DNA from: an uncultured Collinsella sp.
GTDB taxonomy: Bacteria; Actinomycetota; Coriobacteriia; Coriobacteriales; Coriobacteriaceae
NCBI GenBank assembly: GCA_900551605.1
Contig: URWS01000076.1
Span: forward strand, 1-6,986
Reading direction: 5' to 3'
DNA length: 6,986 bases
The translations under genes were made by a program, and so were the position numbers. Positions 1-5,800 of the stretch are shown one piece after another (position 1 is the stretch's first letter; each line of letters opens with the position of its first letter). Under the pieces are notes generated by a model. It was not told the DNA's origin. It did no database searches and worked only from the letters and a program-made list of their open reading frames with translations.

Positions 1-29
1 ATTTGTATGTAGGGAGCAGGGGGACCGAT

Positions 30-851
30 ATGCTCAACGACCTCTACCATATGCTTGATCCCGTCGCCATTTCGGCGGGGCCCATCACCATCTACTGGTA
101 CGGCTTGGCCTATGTGGTCGGAGCTTTGCTCACGGCGGTCGTCATGTATCGCACGCAGCGCCGTTGGGGTTTTGACATCACGATTGATGACCTGACGAGT
201 GTCGTGGTCGGCGTGGTCTTTGGCCTCATTATCGGTGCGCGCCTGTTCTACGTCGTCTTTTACGGTGATGGCTACTACTGGGCGCACCCTCTCGAGATCT
301 TTGCCACCAACGAGGGCGGCATGAGCTTCCACGGCGGTTTGGTGGGCGGCATTATCGGCGGCATCATCGTATGCCGCATGTATAAGCTCGACGCATGGAC
401 TTTGGCAGACCTTGCCGTCATCGGCGCGCCGCTGGCCTTGTGCCTGGGCCGTTGTGCCAACTTCGTGAACGGCGAGCTGTGGGGCAAGCCGACCGATCTG
501 CCATGGGGCGTGGTCTTTGGCGGGACTGCGGGCGATATGCCGCGTCACCCCTCCCAGCTCTACGAGGCATTTCTTGAGGGCATCGTGCTCTTTTGCATTC
601 TGCAGGTGCTCAGCCGCAAAAAGCCGCTATTGCCCCAAGGCACGTTTATGGGCGTGTTTGTGATGGGTTACGGCATCGTCCGCTTCCTCATTGAGTTTGT
701 GCGCGTGCCCGATGCCCAGCTGGGCTATCTGCTTGGCGGCGTCATCACCATGGGCCAGCTGCTGAGCCTGCCGCTCGTAATCGCGGGCCTGGCGCTCGTC
801 ATCTTTGCGCGTCGCCGCAATCGCCCCCAGCGCATCTACCTCGACGCCTAA
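30..851 (+). CDS. lgt: Prolipoprotein diacylglyceryl transferase (Lgt)
   Basis: This integral membrane enzyme transfers diacylglycerol from phosphatidylglycerol to the lipobox cysteine of prolipoproteins, the first step of lipoprotein maturation, before signal peptidase II acts. The 273-residue product has the family's usual length and about seven hydrophobic segments. The Lgt signature GRCANFVNGELWG lies at residues 140-152. Other family landmarks are YWYGL (22-26), FHGG with His101, and RFLIEFVR (218-225). By family comparison, Tyr24, His101, Arg141, Asn144, Glu149, Gly152, Arg218 and Glu222 match the conserved E. coli residues around Y26, H103, R143, N146, E151, G154, R239 and E243. The ATG at 30 is chosen because AGGGGG at 18-23 lies 6 nt upstream. 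A TTG at 3 is in frame but would add only a non-family leader. The ATG at 51 has no ribosome site. The promoter lies outside the window. Confidence 0.97.
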   Translation: MLNDLYHMLDPVAISAGPITIYWYGLAYVVGALLTAVVMYRTQRRWGFDITIDDLTSVVVGVVFGLIIGARLFYVVFYGDGYYWAHPLEIFATNEGGMSFHGGLVGGIIGGIIVCRMYKLDAWTLADLAVIGAPLALCLGRCANFVNGELWGKPTDLPWGVVFGGTAGDMPRHPSQLYEAFLEGIVLFCILQVLSRKKPLLPQGTFMGVFVMGYGIVRFLIEFVRVPDAQLGYLLGGVITMGQLLSLPLVIAGLALVIFARRRNRPQRIYLDA

Positions 852-860
852 CCACCACAT

Positions 861-895
861 ACCACCACAAAGGGGACAGACACCTTTGTGGTGGT
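861..895 (+). repeat. Stem-loop repeat (element a) after lgt
   Basis: This is a perfect 13-bp inverted repeat, ACCACCACAAAGG (861-873) and CCTTTGTGGTGGT (883-895), with a 9-nt loop GGACAGACA. GGGGACAG spans stem and loop at 872-879. The left arm is partly duplicated just upstream: ACCACCACA occurs at 851-859 and again at 861-869. The element starts within 10 nt of the lgt stop. Only two further Ts follow the stem before a G, so it is at best a weak intrinsic terminator. It may instead protect the mRNA 3' end or be a REP-like repeat. Confidence 0.8.
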
Positions 896-920
896 TTGCT
901 GGGCAACGATGACAGAACCG

Positions 921-976
921 TAACGTTTCCCCAGATAAAACCTGCCAAAATAAACCTGTCCCTTTTTGGCAGGTTT
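921..976 (-). repeat. Dispersed palindromic repeat (element b)
   Basis: A 13-bp perfect stem is formed by AAACCTGCCAAAA (938-950) and TTTTGGCAGGTTT (964-976), with a 13-nt loop. On the minus strand the loop reads AGGGACAGGTTTA. The 40 nt at 921-960, reverse-complemented, match 5813-5852 at 37 of 40 positions, so this is one member of a repeat family present twice in the window in opposite orientations. The similarity covers the left stem arm, the loop and a flank reaching TAACGTTT, which is more than two terminators would share by chance. It ends 20 nt before the GTG start of the next gene. Confidence 0.8.
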
Positions 977-996
977 CTAGAAAGGCTCTTTGGACT

Positions 997-3180
997 GTGA
1001 AGGATTCCGATCTCTCCACAACGGCTGCGCGCGACGCTGCCCGCATCGTCTGGTTTAAGCGCTACCCCGCCAAGCAGACGCTCATCGCATTTCTGCTCGC
1101 GCTGTTGGCGACCACGGCGTTTTCCATCGATCCCGCCCCGGTGTCGAGCAACGCAGTCTTGGCGATTGACCCCAAAGCCTCGGGCATGCTGTACGTGTGC
1201 TACGAGGTGCTCCTCTCGTTTGCCGGCCATACCGACGCGGTCATGCTGCTGGCGCTTGCCTGCCTGCTCACGCTGCCGTTTCGCTACGTATTCTTTGGCC
1301 GTGGCGACACCTGGCGCCCATCGATTATTCTGCCGTCGCTGTTTTTCGCCATCTGCATGGTGTTCGGCCGCAGCTACGACCTCACCGACTCGGCCGAGAT
1401 TGTTCTTGGCGACAAAGCTCGCATCATCTGCGCCTGGATTGGCGGCGCGGGCTGGATGCTCCTGGCGATCGTTGCCTTCTATCTGGCTTTTGAGTGCTTG
1501 GATTGGCTGAGCTCTCGGCGCATTCCGTTTTCGGAAGCGCACTTTGGCCGCGTATGGCGTGTGACTCACGCCGTGCTCTCGGTCCACCCCTTTGCCGGGC
1601 CCTTCCTGGTGCTTATGATCGCCTGGGCGCCCACGCTCATCGCTTCGCTGCCCGGCCTTTTTATGGGAGATACGGGTGCGCAGATTCGCCAGTGGTTCAA
1701 CTATCCCAACGGCACGAGCGACTACCTGCGCCTACTCAACCCCAACGTGCTGCTCAACGGGCATCATCCCGTAGTGCATACGGCCATTATCGGCTCGTGC
1801 GTTCAACTGGGGCTTTCGCTGTTCAACAGCGCTAACGCGGGCCTCATCATCTATACCTGCGCTCAATTTGTCATCACGGCTGCCTGCATGGCCTATTCCA
1901 TTTCGTCGCTGCGCAAACTGGGCGTGAGCCTGCCGGTTCGCGGTGCGATCCTGCTGTTCTTTGCGTTTATGCCGATGTTCTCTAACTACGCGGCGTTGCT
2001 CACCAAAGACGTGCTCTTTGCCGACGCGTTTTTGGTGCTGCCGGTACAGACCGTCAAGCTCGTGACATGTGGCTTGCCCCGTCGTGATGCCCATGTCGAG
2101 CGAGCGGGCGAGAAAGCCCCCGTGCTCTTTGCGTGCCACGACTGGCTGTTGCTTGCGCTGGCTGCCATGGGTTCCACGTTTTTGCGCAATGGAGGCCTGG
2201 TCTTTCCGTTGGCGGCCTGCGTGATTGCGGCGGCGTTTTGCGCATGGGATATACATGTCGCTCGTCGTGCGGCTAAGCAGACGGGCACCGCGGTCTCATG
2301 CGCCACGCCGCGCTTCCGCTGGGTTGGCGTTCTCGCGGTGCTCGCGCTCTGCCTTGCCTCTAATATGTACTTCACCAAGGTCTTTATGCCGGCGCACGAT
2401 ATCACGCCTGGTTCCAAGCGCGAAATCCTCTCGATTCCGTTCCAGCAGACGGCTCGTTTCGTCCAAAAGCACGACGGCCTCAACTCGGGCGTCAACCCCA
2501 CGGTTAAGGAGGACGGCACCATCGTGGAGGCTCCTTGCGACGGTTCAGTGACCGACGAAGAGCGTGCCGTGATCGACCGCGTACTCAAGTACGAGAACCT
2601 GGGCCGCCGCTACAACCCCGACAAGTCCGATGCCGTCAAGAACTGCTTTAACGAGTACGCCTCGCAGGAGGACATCAAGGCCTATTTTGAGGTGTGGGCC
2701 CAGATGTTCAAAAAGGATCCCGAGTGCTATATCTCGGCGCTCATCAATAACTACTACGGTTATTTTTATCCGAGCGCGCGCGATGCCTGGGTCTACAGCA
2801 CGGCGCGTAGTGCCGAGATCATGGCGCGTCCCGACAACCTCAAGTACTTCGACTTCCATCCGGTTGACAGCAACGTGGTGCGCTGGTGCGACCACCTGAT
2901 CAATTTGTACCGTGTGGCGGTGCAGCGTGTTCCCTTTATCTCGCTCACCATGAGCTCGGCCACCTATGTGTGGATCATGATCGCCGTGGTGGTCTACTTG
3001 CTGCGTCGTCATTCATGGCGTGCGCTGGCGATCTGGGTGCCGCTGTTGGGCGTGCTCGCTGTGTGCCTGATTGGCCCGTGCAACGGCTCGACTTACATGC
3101 GCTACCTGTATCCGGTCATCGCCTGCATGCCCTTCGCCATCGGCGCCACCGTCACCCGCAGCGACTTCTTCTGGTTCTAA
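997..3180 (+). CDS. DUF6020-like polytopic membrane protein, possible GT-C glycosyltransferase
   Basis: This 727-residue protein has about a dozen hydrophobic segments, for example near residues 27-43, 80-100, 109-123, 143-166 and 201-223, with several more up to about 460 and a final group from 654 to 720. One long hydrophilic region, about 459-645, is probably extracytoplasmic. Motifs recalled from DUF6020-type proteins are PG...D...Q (Pro219, Asp225, Gln229), NGHHPVVHT with His256, His257 and His261, LTKD with Lys337-Asp338, SIPFQQTARF from 479, NNYYGYFYP (584-592) and GPCNGSTYMRYLYP (693-706). GT-C transferases carry an acidic catalytic residue in an outer loop, and Asp225 is the best candidate. 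The likely role is transfer of a sugar or another polyisoprenyl-linked group at the outer membrane face; the substrate is unknown. The GTG at 997 is used because no alternative start precedes it in frame; AAAGG at 981-985 is a modest ribosome site. No partner glycan genes lie nearby. Confidence 0.75.
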   Translation: MKDSDLSTTAARDAARIVWFKRYPAKQTLIAFLLALLATTAFSIDPAPVSSNAVLAIDPKASGMLYVCYEVLLSFAGHTDAVMLLALACLLTLPFRYVFFGRGDTWRPSIILPSLFFAICMVFGRSYDLTDSAEIVLGDKARIICAWIGGAGWMLLAIVAFYLAFECLDWLSSRRIPFSEAHFGRVWRVTHAVLSVHPFAGPFLVLMIAWAPTLIASLPGLFMGDTGAQIRQWFNYPNGTSDYLRLLNPNVLLNGHHPVVHTAIIGSCVQLGLSLFNSANAGLIIYTCAQFVITAACMAYSISSLRKLGVSLPVRGAILLFFAFMPMFSNYAALLTKDVLFADAFLVLPVQTVKLVTCGLPRRDAHVERAGEKAPVLFACHDWLLLALAAMGSTFLRNGGLVFPLAACVIAAAFCAWDIHVARRAAKQTGTAVSCATPRFRWVGVLAVLALCLASNMYFTKVFMPAHDITPGSKREILSIPFQQTARFVQKHDGLNSGVNPTVKEDGTIVEAPCDGSVTDEERAVIDRVLKYENLGRRYNPDKSDAVKNCFNEYASQEDIKAYFEVWAQMFKKDPECYISALINNYYGYFYPSARDAWVYSTARSAEIMARPDNLKYFDFHPVDSNVVRWCDHLINLYRVAVQRVPFISLTMSSATYVWIMIAVVVYLLRRHSWRALAIWVPLLGVLAVCLIGPCNGSTYMRYLYPVIACMPFAIGATVTRSDFFWF

Positions 3181-3216
3181 TTTGGTGCATTGAGGGCCAG
3201 GTTTCTTTGCACCAAA
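3181..3216 (+). repeat. Stem-loop repeat (element c) at a stop codon
   Basis: TTTGGTGCA (3181-3189) and TGCACCAAA (3208-3216) form a perfect 9-bp stem. The 18-nt loop contains AGGGCCAGGTTTC, which matches 11 of 13 positions of the loop of the element at 938-976. The left arm starts at the first base after the TAA of the preceding gene. A further GGGGACA lies just outside the stem at 3217-3223. No T-tract follows, so termination would be inefficient. A role in mRNA 3' protection or as a REP-like element is equally possible. Confidence 0.7.
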
Positions 3217-3345
3217 GGGGACATCATCACGACGCCTTCATTTTGGGGTTTATCTCGCAGGGCAGTAGGTATATCATAACGACGTTTGTTTATATTGCCC
3301 GAGCATCTGCGCTGGGCTTTAGGTCGAAACCGATAGGAGACACGT
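3217..3345 (+). promoter_or_regulatory. Leader and presumed promoter region of yebC
   Basis: This 129-nt gene-free stretch precedes yebC. It is more AT-rich in the middle, with TATCAT (3272-3277) and TATATT (3291-3296) as possible -10 boxes, but no convincing -35 box accompanies either. ATCATCACGACG (3223-3234) recurs as ATCATAACGACG (3273-3284), 11 of 12 positions the same. GCCCGAGC and GCTGGGC (3297-3317) can form a short hairpin with one bulged base. The ribosome site AGGAG is at 3335-3339, 6 nt before the start codon. Which -10 is used cannot be decided from sequence. Confidence 0.3.
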
Positions 3346-4152
3346 ATGTCCGGACACTCTAAGTGGGCCACAACCAAGCATCGTAAGGGCGCGCAGGACG
3401 CCAAGCGTTCCGCCCTCTTCTCCAAGCTCAGCCGCAACATCACCGTTGCTGCCCGTCTCGGCGGTGACCCGCTGCCCGAGAACAACGCCAGCCTCGCCGC
3501 TGCCGTTGCCAAGGCCAAGGCTCAGTCCATGCCTAAGGACAAGATCAAGTCCGCTATCGACAAGGCTTTTGGTTCGGGTGCCGATGCCGCCGTCTACGAG
3601 AACATCGTGTACGAGGGCTACGGTCCCGCCGGTGTCGCCGTCTACGTCGACTGCCTGACCGACAACCGCAACCGTACCGCCGCTGATGTCCGTTCCGCCT
3701 TCTCCCACGCTGGTGGCAACTTGGGCACCTCCGGCTCCGTCGCCTTCCAGTTTGAGCGCAAGGGCCAGATTGTCGTCGCCAAGGAGATCCTGGACGAGAA
3801 CGCCAAGAAGGAGACCATGATCGCCAACGGTGCTGCCGGCGACGAGGATGAGTTTATGATGGCGATCGCCGAGGCCGGTGGCGAGGACTACGAGGACGCC
3901 GGCGAGGAGTGGATCGTCTGGACTACTGCCAACGAGGTCATGGCTGTCTCCAAGGCGCTCGAGGAGCAGGGCGTCCAGGTCAAGGGCTCCGAGACCACCA
4001 TGGTCCCGACCACCCCGACCGAGGTCTCCGGCGCCGACGCCAAGAAGGTTCAGCGCCTCATCGACCGTCTTGAGGAGCTCGACGACGTCCAGGATGTTTA
4101 CAGCACCATGGACATGACCGACGAGGTCATCGCTGCCCTCGAGGAGGAGTAG
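3346..4152 (+). CDS. yebC: YebC/TACO1/PmpR family protein
   Basis: The 268-residue cytosolic protein opens with the family signature MSGHSKWATTKHRKGAQDAK. It continues with RNITVAARLGG (residues 30-40), MPKDKI (64-69), YEGYGPAGVAVYVDCLTDN (about 87-105) and GGNLGTSGSVAF. The last third carries the family motif LIDRLEELDDVQDVY. The family was first described as DNA-binding regulators such as PmpR. Bacterial and mitochondrial members are now linked to translation, notably relief of ribosome stalling at proline-rich stretches. Strong use of C-ending codons, unlike the preceding gene, suggests high expression and fits a translation role. Relative to typical members of about 240-250 residues there is an apparent insert near residues 145-166 and an acidic tail. 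The usual ruvCAB neighbours are absent here. The start is fixed by AGGAG at 3335-3339 and the conserved N-terminus. Confidence 0.96.
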   Translation: MSGHSKWATTKHRKGAQDAKRSALFSKLSRNITVAARLGGDPLPENNASLAAAVAKAKAQSMPKDKIKSAIDKAFGSGADAAVYENIVYEGYGPAGVAVYVDCLTDNRNRTAADVRSAFSHAGGNLGTSGSVAFQFERKGQIVVAKEILDENAKKETMIANGAAGDEDEFMMAIAEAGGEDYEDAGEEWIVWTTANEVMAVSKALEEQGVQVKGSETTMVPTTPTEVSGADAKKVQRLIDRLEELDDVQDVYSTMDMTDEVIAALEEE

Positions 4153-4157
4153 CGCCC

Positions 4158-4175
4158 GCACGGGTTAAGCCGTGC
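4158..4175 (+). other. Short hairpin after yebC
   Basis: GCACGG (4158-4163) and CCGTGC (4170-4175) form a perfect 6-bp stem with a 6-nt loop, starting 5 nt after the yebC stop. No T-tract follows. It does not carry the GGGGACAG motif of the other hairpins. It may stabilise the mRNA 3' end upstream of the stronger terminator. Confidence 0.4.
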
Positions 4176-4221
4176 ATATCTGGGCATAATGAAGCGAGCA
4201 TGCAAGCCTCGTGGAATAGAT

Positions 4222-4265
4222 GAGCCGGATCCGCGTGCGTAGAGCACCGGACCCGGCTCTTTTAT
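4222..4265 (+). terminator. Rho-independent terminator of yebC
   Basis: GAGCCGGATCCG (4222-4233) pairs with CGGACCCGGCTC (4248-4259), 11 of 12 bp with a single A-C mismatch, around a 14-nt loop. TTTTAT follows at 4260-4265. A GC-rich stem with an immediate T-run is the classic intrinsic terminator and is the best in the window. It separates yebC from the amaP operon. Confidence 0.88.
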
Positions 4266-4268
4266 AAT
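4263..4268 (+). promoter_or_regulatory. Candidate -10 box of the amaP operon
   Basis: A perfect TATAAT lies at 4263-4268 and shares its first bases with the T-tract of the yebC terminator. At 17-nt spacing the -35 position (4240-4245) reads TAGAGC, a poor match. The position suits a transcript starting near 4275 with a leader of roughly 45 nt before the GTG of amaP. The perfect hexamer and the location, 3' of a terminator and 5' of an operon, support the call; the weak -35 lowers it. Confidence 0.5.
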
Positions 4269-4305
4269 GATGCGAACCGTTTTGCATTTCGAGAGCCGAG
4301 ATTTG

Positions 4306-4312
4306 AAGGGAG
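4306..4312 (+). promoter_or_regulatory. Ribosome binding site fixing the amaP GTG start
   Basis: AAGGGAG lies 6 nt before the GTG at 4319. No ATG occurs in this frame at the N-terminus before the first membrane segment, so this site decides the start. Confidence 0.75.
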
Positions 4313-4318
4313 CGCCAC

Positions 4319-4864
4319 GTGCGCGTACTCAAACGAGCCCTAGCGATCGTGTATCTTGCCGCCGCCATCGTGGCGCTGGGTACGCTTGTCTGCCAGTTTT
4401 GGGGGCCGTATACGTATCGCTTTATGCTGCTGATGCGCGACCCCATGCCGCGCATCGTCGTCACGGCGTGTGCCGGCGTCGTGGCGCTCGGCGCACTGCT
4501 GAGCTTTTTCCGCCTGATGTTCGCCCGTCGCGAACCGTCCTGCGTGCATCCGGCGGGGGAGCGCAATATCGAGGTTACCCTTGCGGCGCTTTCTTCGTGC
4601 GCTAGGGCTGCTGCCGAGCGTGACGACCGCGTGATGGTCGAGCATGTCGAGGCCCGCGTCCAAGGCCCCGACGATTCGCACGTCCGTTTTAAGGTCGAGG
4701 CTATCGCGCTTGACGATAAGGACGTGGCATCTCTGGCTACCGCGATGCAGCAGCGCATCGAGGAAGCTTGCGACACCATGCTCGGCACGCCGGGTACGAC
4801 CACGCGCGTCCGTTTTTTGCCGTCCAAGACTACCGTCCAGACCGTGGAGGTTTCCGGTGAGTGA
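4319..4864 (+). CDS. amaP: Alkaline shock response membrane anchor protein AmaP
   Basis: The 181-residue protein has two membrane helices, about residues 6-26 and 46-68, joined by a short loop containing WGPYTYRF. An Arg-containing segment (FARRE, 68-72) then leads to a cytosolic domain at about 83-181. This hairpin-plus-cytosolic-domain layout is that of AmaP, which in Staphylococcus aureus binds Asp23 and holds it at the membrane. The cytosolic part has alternating strand and helix character (IEVTLAAL, VMVEHVEARV, VRFKVEAIAL, VRFLPSKTTVQTVEV), similar in style to the Asp23 fold, as expected for the family. Sequence alone is divergent, so the assignment leans on the next two genes, which repeat the amaP-DUF2273-asp23 order of Firmicutes. 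The stop overlaps the next start by 8 nt, implying translational coupling. Confidence 0.85.
   Translation: MRVLKRALAIVYLAAAIVALGTLVCQFWGPYTYRFMLLMRDPMPRIVVTACAGVVALGALLSFFRLMFARREPSCVHPAGERNIEVTLAALSSCARAAAERDDRVMVEHVEARVQGPDDSHVRFKVEAIALDDKDVASLATAMQQRIEEACDTMLGTPGTTTRVRFLPSKTTVQTVEVSGE
4846..4850 (+). promoter_or_regulatory. Ribosome binding site inside amaP for the DUF2273 gene
   Basis: GGAGG, within the last codons of amaP, sits 6 nt before the GTG at 4857. It fixes a start that a longest-frame reading would place more than 200 nt too far upstream, inside amaP. Confidence 0.85.
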
Positions 4865-5234
4865 TACCAATCAAGATAAGACCGCTCGTACGCCGCGCCT
4901 GACGATTGACCAGAGCGCCACGCCGGCGAGCGAACCTGTTGATTCCAAAGCGGGGGCAACCGAGTTGCAAGACGCGGCAGCCGCGGATTTTGACGAGGCT
5001 ATGGGTCTCATCAAGGGTACGGGCGCTGCCATCTGGAGCTATGCTGTGCGTCATCCCAACACCACGCTTGGCGCCGTCGCCGGCTTTATCCTCGCCGTGT
5101 TGGTGCTCACGCTGGGCCTGTGGGACACGCTCGTCATTGCATTCTTCGTGCTGATCGGCGCTGTGATCGGCCAAATTCGCGACGGCGAGAACGGGATCGT
5201 CAACTTCTTCGGCCGTCTGTTTAGCGGCCGCTAA
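4857..5234 (+). CDS. DUF2273 family small membrane protein
   Basis: This 125-residue protein starts at GTG 4857, overlapping the end of amaP (GTGAGTGA at 4857-4864). Residues 1-45 are hydrophilic and rich in Ala, Thr, Asp and Gln. The DUF2273 core follows: a cytosolic lead-in (IKGTGAAIWSYAVRHP), two adjacent membrane segments at about 70-88 (GAVAGFILAVLVLTLGLW) and 91-106 (LVIAFFVLIGAVIGQI), then RDGENGIVNFFGRLF. The W-D-T turn between the helices and the acidic DGE...I..F..R.. tail are typical. Family members are normally 60-80 residues, so the N-terminal extension is unusual. In Firmicutes this gene sits between amaP and asp23 exactly as here. Its biochemical function is unknown; a part in anchoring or organising Asp23 at the membrane is inferred from gene order. 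Confidence 0.88.
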   Translation: MSDTNQDKTARTPRLTIDQSATPASEPVDSKAGATELQDAAAADFDEAMGLIKGTGAAIWSYAVRHPNTTLGAVAGFILAVLVLTLGLWDTLVIAFFVLIGAVIGQIRDGENGIVNFFGRLFSGR

Positions 5235-5267
5235 TATGTATTCGACTGTCGCATCCGCGGCAGGCAT

Positions 5268-5274
5268 AAGGAGG
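5268..5274 (+). promoter_or_regulatory. Strong ribosome binding site of asp23
   Basis: AAGGAGG is the fullest Shine-Dalgarno match in the window and lies 4 nt before the ATG at 5279. This fits Asp23 being made in greater amount than the two membrane proteins encoded upstream in the same operon, as in Staphylococcus. Confidence 0.8.
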
Positions 5275-5278
5275 AACC

Positions 5279-5800
5279 ATGGCTTTTAATACGAAGGTCG
5301 ATGTAGCCGATACCGAGCTCGAGGCCGACGAGACCGTCGCCGCCGAGGCCGAGGACGTAACGCTCGAGGACGAGGCGCTCGTCGAGGCCGAACCCGCCGA
5401 CGATGCGGACGAGGACGACGAGGAAGCGGACGAGTCCGAGGACTCGCTGACCTATTCCAACGGCGTGATTGAGAAAATCGTTGCCATGGCCACCCGCGAG
5501 GTTCCGCACGTTCTGGGCATGAAGGGTAACCTCATGCACTTTGTGCAGGAGCAGTTTGGTGCCGAGAATCTGACCAAGGGCGTGACGGTCGAGGTCACCG
5601 ATGATAATCGCGTGGTCGTCAACATCTCCGTCATCATCGAGTACGGCGCCTATGCGCCCGCGATCTTCGACGATGTCAAGGCACGTGTCACCGAGCGCCT
5701 TGCCGCGATGACCGGCCTTGAGGTGGCGGGCGTCAACCTGCGCATCGAGGACGTCATCACCCCCGAGGAGTACGAGCACCGCACCAGCCAGCACGAATAA
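5279..5800 (+). CDS. asp23: Asp23/Gls24 family envelope stress response protein
   Basis: The protein has 173 residues. Residues 57-165 form the Asp23 domain: SNGVIEKIVAMATREVPHVL (60-79), then GVTVEVTDDNRVVVNISVII (101-120), EYGAYAPAIFDDVKARVTER and LEVAGVNLRIEDVI. In S. aureus, Asp23 is an abundant cytosolic protein that AmaP tethers to the membrane; its loss induces a cell-wall stress response. Residues 9-56 are an extremely acidic stretch dominated by Asp and Glu, with no counterpart in the usual proteins of about 150 residues or fewer, and are probably disordered. The gene lies 44 nt after the DUF2273 gene with its own strong ribosome site, and no promoter is evident between them, so it is probably the last gene of the amaP operon. 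Other Asp23-domain proteins such as YqhY and YloU are possible names, but the neighbours favour Asp23. Confidence 0.92.
   Translation: MAFNTKVDVADTELEADETVAAEAEDVTLEDEALVEAEPADDADEDDEEADESEDSLTYSNGVIEKIVAMATREVPHVLGMKGNLMHFVQEQFGAENLTKGVTVEVTDDNRVVVNISVIIEYGAYAPAIFDDVKARVTERLAAMTGLEVAGVNLRIEDVITPEEYEHRTSQHE

Noticed and set aside
909..939. Possible promoter ATGACA ... GATAAA before the DUF6020-like gene
   Set aside because: The spacing is 19 nt and the -10 box matches only 4 of 6 positions, partly inside the repeat; too weak to annotate.
851..976. CRISPR array or riboswitch in the repeat-rich gap after lgt
   Set aside because: The repeats are two separate inverted repeats with no regular direct repeat-spacer units, and no conserved riboswitch core was recognised.
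799..1587. A 262-codon minus-strand frame spanning the lgt end, the repeats and the start of the DUF6020-like gene
   Set aside because: It crosses two genes and two hairpins, has an Arg/Gln/Ala-rich composition typical of GC-rich shadow frames, and shows no family motif.
3181..3345. A small gene or tRNA in the gap before yebC
   Set aside because: No start with a ribosome site leads into a short frame of coding character, and no cloverleaf arms or CCA end are present.
3319..4161. A 280-codon open frame antisense to yebC
   Set aside because: It mirrors yebC almost exactly. Strong C-ending codon bias removes stops from the opposite strand, and the translation is a low-complexity Leu/Gly/Val/Asp product with no recognisable domain.
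4644..4856. Upstream extension of the DUF2273 frame within amaP
   Set aside because: The extension encodes an Arg/Ser/Pro-rich shadow of amaP. GGAGG at 4846-4850 and the GTG at 4857 give a far better start.
4165..4959. A 264-codon minus-strand frame over the terminator and amaP
   Set aside because: It runs through a clear + strand terminator and opposes the convincing AmaP and DUF2273 frames; its composition is Ser/Arg/Thr-rich without domains.
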